From contig MU623445.1 of the NCBI GenBank assembly GCA_025201765.1, forward strand, positions 1-64,000: a stretch of 64,000 nt of DNA. Reading direction: 5' to 3'. Origin of the DNA: Daldinia sp. FL1419. Taxonomy: Eukaryota > Ascomycota > Sordariomycetes > Xylariales > Hypoxylaceae. Every line of letters starts with the position of its first letter. Within the stretch, counting starts at the first letter, position 1. Position numbers and translations under genes: made by a program. The notes below the pieces were generated by a model, which was not told the origin of the DNA, ran no database searches, and worked only from the letters and a program-made list of their open reading frames with translations. Positions 57,910-64,000 of the stretch are shown here, in pieces.

Positions 57910-60900
57910 TCAGGGTTCGGTAGCGGTAGTAGTGTCTGCGTCCTTGGTACCTTCTAATTCAGTGACCGTTGTTTCCGTTGTATTTACGGCTGGAGGCAAA
58001 GTAGCCGCGTTATTAACCGTTGTTGCTTTTGGTTCTGGTTCTGGTTCTGGGTCTGGAGTTGCTGTGACGGGGGGTGGAAGAGGTTGTTGCTGCTCATCAG
58101 GATCAATAAGAGTCGATGCCTCGGTGTCGTCACCGCGCGGATCAACTGCTTTCGCAGGCGAGGACCGCGAGGAGCCCAGCGCCTTCATCTCAAGGCCGTC
58201 GGTATCGTTTTCGTTGCCACCGGTATCCTTCTCGAGGCAATCCGCCTCGGAATTTTGCCGCTCCTTTTCCTGGAACGTGAAGGCGTCCGAGAGGTTAACA
58301 GCGAGGAACGTCTTGGGTAATTTGACCCTATTGGTTGCCACGAGTCAGCTGGACCTGTTTACGGCGATGAAGAAGGGAGGCATCTCGTGTTATGACGTCG
58401 AGACTACGTCGGAAGGGATATTAAAATAAACAGGACTTACTGATGGAACTTGGCTCTGAGCGTCTCGATCACCTTCTTCCAGTCCGCGTGAGGTGTTAGA
58501 CTCCTGCGTGGCGCACATCCTATACAGTGTTTACTGTCTAGTTGGATGTCTAGGGGATCGAAAATGTGACAACCAGGGCTGATCGTGATGCGGATGCTAT
58601 AGTTAAAGGTAGGTTGATCAACGAGGGGCGCATCAACTGGGAGTTTGGTTTCGGACTCGTATAACTCGAAGCAGATCTGCGAGAGGTAATCAAGTTCGGG
58701 GATCGTCCTTCGGTTGATTTTCGTCTCAATACCACCCTCGAGGATACAGTTTAGCAACGTGTAGATGTGCGATTCCTTAGTGAAATAGAAGAACGACTTG
58801 GCGTCATCTGATGCCTGCATCTCCTCGAGGTCCTGGACGATCTCTTTGAGCAAGGGGAGTGATGTCAGGAGTCCGATCTCGAGCTGCAATATCGTGTTAA
58901 TTATGGACCTGCCTAAAACGAATAGGGATGGACACACCTTTTCACTATCTGAAATACCGTATTCTTGCGGACAGATGAAGTCGAACAGAACTTTAGCAAG
59001 CTGGTAAAGCTCCCGCAGAGGTTCGAAACACTCGTCAGTCTTTGCTTTAGTTTGGTTGTTACCTTTAGGTAAGTGGAAATATTCAGCGGGTCTGTCGACC
59101 TCATGAGGATGCTTCATCCACGATCTCCTACGGAATATGCGTCGCATAGTCTTCTCTGATCTTTCGGCCCTCTCCGCCCGGTCCGATTTATCCACCTTTT
59201 CCCCAGGGGATGAACCAAGGACTTGGCTCTTGTCCGACTTATCATCTGCTGTTTTGCCGCCTTCGTCAGACTCTTTCGGTGAAGTTTTGCCCTCGCGGTT
59301 TATGGTAATGCCAAACTCTTCCTCTAGCATGTGCTTTGGAGGGGTGAACACCCATTCGAGGAATTGGCGGTTGTGCAAGGCATCAAATTTCATCGTGTCG
59401 TACAACTCCGAGATTTTGCTAGGATCGACTTTTTCATGATCGCAGAATTCTGCAAAAAGCTTCTCCCAACGTTCGCGGAATAACTCCGCATCCTCCCCAC
59501 AACACCAACGGGCTTGGATGCCGTTGATAGCATTAGCTTGGGAAAGTGAAGAGGCTATGGACGTATTGGAGCCATCGCCATGAGTTTTATCTGGCGCTGG
59601 AGAATTAATCGCGTTGAGAGAATTTACAGCGCCAGTTTGGAGTTTGCTATAATTGTGCTGCATTACACGCCGATGGAAGTTCATTAGCTGCACAACTCGG
59701 GTTTGCACTTCAGAAGGCTCTGGCATTCCCTCTGGCCAAGCGAACTGGGATGGTCGCTCGTTCCCTTTTCGCAATAGACCCTTTAGTTTTTTCTTGACTT
59801 TATCCATCTCATCCTTGGCCGCGTTGGAATCATCCAACAGATCCTTCCGGATCGTGATGAAGTCTTCTGGGAGATCATTCTTCTCTATGAAAGATGCTGC
59901 CCAAATTTGCGCGCTAGCTGTAACTCGTCGCTCAGAGCTGCTAAACACATGTACTTGGTCTAGAATATCACGGTTTAGCAGGAGATAATCATTACGCATA
60001 TTTTGTGCCAATTCCTGTGCTTGATAACGTGCCGAGTGAGTAGGCTCGCCTCCCCACTTCACAATAAGCTGCAACTTATCTAAAACGAAACTGTTATCGG
60101 CTGCAGTGAACTTAGACATTGTTACCCCTGACATGGAATCTTGGCGTCGCGGTGGGAATTTCGGCTGTTGCTCAGAGTCAGATACGATTCCTTCCGATGG
60201 GTCAGGCCGGTGTTGGCCGTCTTCGGTCTCCTGTATCTCCTTTACAGGGGATAATTCCGATTCCTTTCTAGTTTCCGTTTGTTTGGGCTGGTTGTCTACA
60301 GATTCGGACTCCATCTTTACTCCCTCTGTAACTTTGGGGGTCGATTCGTTTGCTTCAGCCGTTTTCTTCTTACGGAACATTGGCTTAATTTGAACCTTTG
60401 TACCTGCCCATCCTCCCTTCTTGACCAATACGTTGCGAAGGGACTTGAGCTTATTTCGGTCCTCTTCGCCAGCCTTTAAAGCTAAGTCAACCGCATCGAG
60501 GACACTAGCCAAGGCCGGTTCCCCGATAAGTAGAACTTCTTCTTGGTGGCCCTTTAGAAGGTCGATAAATGGCTGTGTATGGAAGGTAAATTTGTACTTT
60601 TGTTTTGGAGTGCGGTCTGCATGTCGGATGACAGAGACCATACCTTTGAGCTTCCATGAGTGTTTAGGGGGAGGCGGAGGTGGTGTCGGTTCTTCTAAAT
60701 GGTCAGCTCTTTCCTCCGTTCTGCTGGAGGGTGTAGTCGGAAGAGTCGGAGGTGCAGTAGTCGGTAAGCTGCTTGCAGCAGAGCTACCTGTACGGTAAGC
60801 AATAGGGCTAATAATCCCATTCTGTAGTCTTGTTGCGATACCCGCTACTCCCGCATCAGGCTTAGATGGCGATGCGTTTGCTGCGTTCTGTTCCTCCTTA

Positions 60901-63067
60901 ATTTCCTTGCTCTCTTCAGGGGAAAGTGTGCCTACGCTCCCCGCGGATTTCGGTTGCCTCGTACCAGCCAACGCATCTTTCTCCTTACTATTTAAAATAG
61001 CTTTAGCTAGCGGATCACCGAGATCGGAAATAGTAGGGGACGGAAGAGGCGGCGTTGGTCCCCCACGACGAATCTTCTCCTTGACGAATATGTCCTTCAA
61101 AATGCTCGCGCAATGATCGTAATATGTTTCATTGTCCTTGACGAAGCTCCAGCCATTGACATCTATGACATAACTTTTACCCCCCGCACGAAGTAGATCA
61201 AACCCACAAACTCGTTGTCCAAATGTATTAGCGATCTTGCTTGCAATCTCCTTCTCTTCCGGACCCAGTGGGGTAACATAACGGATTTCTTTGCCATGCG
61301 TATTGCGCCGAACAATGCCATCTACAACAGGCGACTTTCTCGTTTCGGCATGGCAGTAGTGCGGCCCTACGGTATAGGCCTTTACATCTTCTGCGTTGTC
61401 TACTTGCATAAATTTCTCGTATATGAAGCTACCTTCGGGTTCGGTAATAGCACGGGGAATGGTGAGATCCTTAACAAATTCTGAGCTTTTATTACCAATT
61501 TTCCTGAAAAGCTTCCGGGCGCCCCCGCCAGAGGATTTGGGAAAATAGATAATAATGTTGTGGTCCTCACCGCTGGTTGGTTTCTCAACGAACGGCTTCT
61601 TTAAAAGCGTACCGTCCACGCTCAGGATATCTCCATCGTCAAGTAACTCTACTTTGCGAGGGAAGCGATAGGTTTCTGGACCGCTAGGCTCAAGAGTAAT
61701 GCCAGTAACATCTTTTATATGCTTTGCAACATCTGGAGTCAGTAAACTTGGCCCACCATCGCGATTTACTTCAACTCGTTTCGGTGTCGGGACTTCGATT
61801 TTATCAAGTATTCGCAGGCAGAGGCGCCTATCCCAAAGTACCTTTTGCATCGGTACATCATTGACGCAGAATGGTTTCCGGGCCTTAACATAAGCTATAG
61901 CTTTTTCCAAAGGGAAACCATCCGAGTAGAAAGATATCAAGTAGTCGCAAATCGGCCAGTTTTCTACTTCTGTTTCGTCGTTAGTATCCTAAGTCATCCG
62001 ATCTATTTTATTGGTGGCGTGTTCTCACCTTCATCTAAAATTGTCTTATCACCGAACACTATAACATCAAATTCGCGATTTGCAATTAATCTGTTAAGAA
62101 TATTCCTGCTCGGCTTGCTTCTGGCTTTAGAATCTAACGCGCAAACACCAATGATACCCCACGGCGCTGGCTTGGCCTCTTCTTTCTCCCTGAAGTGAGG
62201 GCCTCTTTCGCTACTGGGACTGTGGCTACTATTCGCAGTACTACCGCTCAGTCGCCGCTTGGCCCTACTTCGAGACCTAGTCACCTGGGGCCGAGGGGCG
62301 GGGTTTGATGTAGGTGCAGGATTTCGTTTGACGAGATCTAGAGGATTGGTATGATGAGCCTCGCGCGGTGTTAGCTGGGGGCCATTAACCGGATTTTGGT
62401 TATTTGAATTAGAAGATGTAGTGACTGTCACATTAGATACACCAGACTCTGATTGACCTGGGGATGGACCCAGGCCTTTGTTAGAAGCCATGATACCCGA
62501 TGCGGAGCGTTGGTTACCACTACCGTCCGAACCGTTTGTAGAGGGAGCGGAGCTTGCGACGCCACGAGATGAAGCAAGAGAAAAGACGGACGAGACGGAA
62601 ATGCGCTTTCCTACCTCGTGCTCAGATGACGAGGAGGGGGGGTTGGCTGCAGATTCAGGTAACCGATAAAGAGAATTTGTATTAGGAACTGAATGACCGG
62701 CCTGCTGTTTCGGAGTACTTTCGACGTCGTCGATAACAACTTCGTCGGCGATAGTAGTAGCGGTGCGAAAGTCTTCACTCCATATATCGGAACCAGACGA
62801 CTCACGTGTCCGATATGGAGATGGAGGAAGATGGGACGGCTTTAACGGTCTAGCCAGAGGTGGCATGGACAAGCTCGCGGGCTCGACTGCTACATCGGTA
62901 GTCCCAAGAGGCTCAGCATGCCGGCTTTTCCCACTTGCTATGGAACTGGCGATGCTACTAGCTACAGACGATGGCGAGCGGGTTCGAGAATGTGAGAATG
63001 ACCAGGAAAGTCTTTTGCCAGAGCCGCTTAAGCTGCGACCCGACTTATGATTAGTAGTAGTCTCCAT
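57910..63067 (-). CDS. vip1: Vip1/Asp1 (PPIP5K) inositol pyrophosphate kinase/phosphatase
   Basis: Three exons on the minus strand: 63067-62029, 61969-58441 and 58327-57910, in frame to 1661 residues. Residues 1 to about 300 are Ser/Pro-rich and disordered. The ATP-grasp kinase starts near WGIIGVCALDSK (about 303) and includes RKPFCVNDVPMQK, PFVEKPTSGEDHNI, KAYTVGPHYCHAETRKSP and VIDVNGWSFVKDN. The histidine acid phosphatase domain starts with MVSVIRHADRTPKQK (catalytic RHxxRxP, Arg about 795). A low-complexity Glu/Pro/Thr tail ends the protein. The enzyme makes and removes the 1-position pyrophosphate of inositol pyrophosphates (IP7/IP8), controlling phosphate signalling, cell shape and filamentous growth. 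Introns have GTGAGA and GTAAGT donors, and the first has branch ATACTAACG. I start at METTTNHK (A at -3); an in-frame ATG at 63247 would add 60 residues, including an implausible Phe run translated from a poly-A/T tract. Confidence 0.95.
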
Positions 63068-64000
63068 TCTTTCTAGAACGATCGACCCTGGATTCTGGAG
63101 CTTAATATCTTGTATAGTATACTCCGCAGTCTGATCGTTTAACTGCAGTGTTTCGTCATTTGATAAGTTCCGAGTACCTATCAGTGTGGCTAAGAGATAG
63201 AAGAGGAAGGCAAAAAAAAAAAAAAAAAACCCTTTAATGATTCCCACTTCTTTCTTCTCGGTAGCAATCCGTAGAGCTTAGTACCATAAAATACCCTGTC
63301 TCGAGTTTGGTACTAGCCACTAAATTCAATTGCTAACGAACAAGGTGAAGCTCCGCGGATACTATAAGAAACGGTGGCGAACTATATATGGTTCGCCTCG
63401 CCTCGTAACCCAATTAGTATCGTGATTCTAATCGGTTCGAAGAATCCAAGCTTTTTTTTTTTCCTTCGAAGATTACCTCGATCAAAAATATACGGAGGAA
63501 TCCAATGTTTGGTTTTTGTTACTGTTTTTTATTGCGTAATGTATGAAAACTATGTGTTGGAAGATGGAAGAGACTGGGTTACTAGGTTTATTTCTCCCCT
63601 CGAAAGAATCATGAGGAAATATCGATTTGGGTCCCGATTTATTTTTAGTTTGCCGGGGATGGCGTGAGTTGCCAGACCTGCCAGGCCTGGTTGTGTCAGT
63701 GAGTGAACACACTAACCTAGGTAGGTACTGGACTAGAAGTGGGTCGCGGATATGAAAACCCGGAATATCAAGCGTCAAAGATATATCATAAACTTCATTG
63801 GAAGTTTATATAACTACACTAGACATTTTGATAGTTGCATCTGCGGGCCAATGTCTAGAAAGTATACGTGGCGGACGAGCGGTCCAGTTAAAGATCTAGA
63901 CCGTCAGACAATCAAAACCTCCATTACGAGAATCCCATTTTCTATTAAATGGGATAAGAAAGGATAAGCCAATGAGATTTATAAGATTCGTCCAGGGAAA
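63068..64000. promoter_or_regulatory. Upstream region of vip1 to the window edge
   Basis: No supportable gene. An 18-nt poly-A run (63212-63229) lies about 150 bp before the chosen vip1 ATG and probably belongs to its 5' UTR or core promoter. ACCTAGGT occurs at 63715. Confidence 0.45.

Overview
The window looks like nuclear DNA of a filamentous ascomycete (Pezizomycotina, probably Sordariomycetes). The evidence is short 50-160 bp introns with GTRNGT donors and CTAAC branch points, a fungal gene set (Msb2-type signalling mucin, Prp22, Vip1/Asp1, ABCC transporter, plant-cell-wall lyase), long gene-poor spacers, an extremely AT-rich block of the kind left by repeat-induced point mutation, and two small non-autonomous inverted-repeat elements. 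The order is inferred from general knowledge; no marker gene fixes it.

Layout: 1-1.67 kb is AT-rich repeat wreckage. 2.88-5.49 kb (minus) is an Msb2-like mucin sensor. 5.5-18.0 kb is a gene desert with two MITE-like elements (7276-7710, TA-flanked; 15507-16076, flanked by a 9-bp direct repeat and containing a nested hairpin). 18.0-18.8 kb (plus) is FKBP12. 20.4-25.7 kb (minus) is a full ABCC transporter in 11 exons. It diverges from prp22 at 27.1-30.7 kb (plus) across a spacer that holds a 24-bp perfect palindrome. 34.6-35.9 kb (minus) is a secreted GH76 mannanase-like enzyme, divergent from a PL4 rhamnogalacturonan lyase at 39.0-41.6 kb (plus). 43.8-45.0 kb (plus) is a MOSC/mARC-type protein. 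47.4-47.6 kb (minus) is a 54-residue Cys/His-rich protein too small for ordinary ORF lists. 47.6-57.9 kb has no supportable gene. 57.9-63.1 kb (minus) is Vip1/Asp1, the inositol pyrophosphate kinase/phosphatase.

The genes do not form one pathway. Most are single-copy housekeeping or signalling genes (prp22, FKBP12, vip1, msb2) mixed with two secreted carbohydrate-active enzymes and a transporter. I rebuilt exon structures by hand so that every junction keeps frame; totals are FKBP12 113 aa, ABCC 1515 aa, GH76 392 aa, PL4 679 aa, MOSC 389 aa and Vip1 1661 aa. I saw no biosynthetic cluster, virus, CRISPR array, confident tRNA or rRNA, or clear new multi-gene system. The best candidates for something undescribed are the 54-aa zinc-ligand-rich protein, the two MITE families and the strong excess of the palindrome ACCTAGGT in the spacers.
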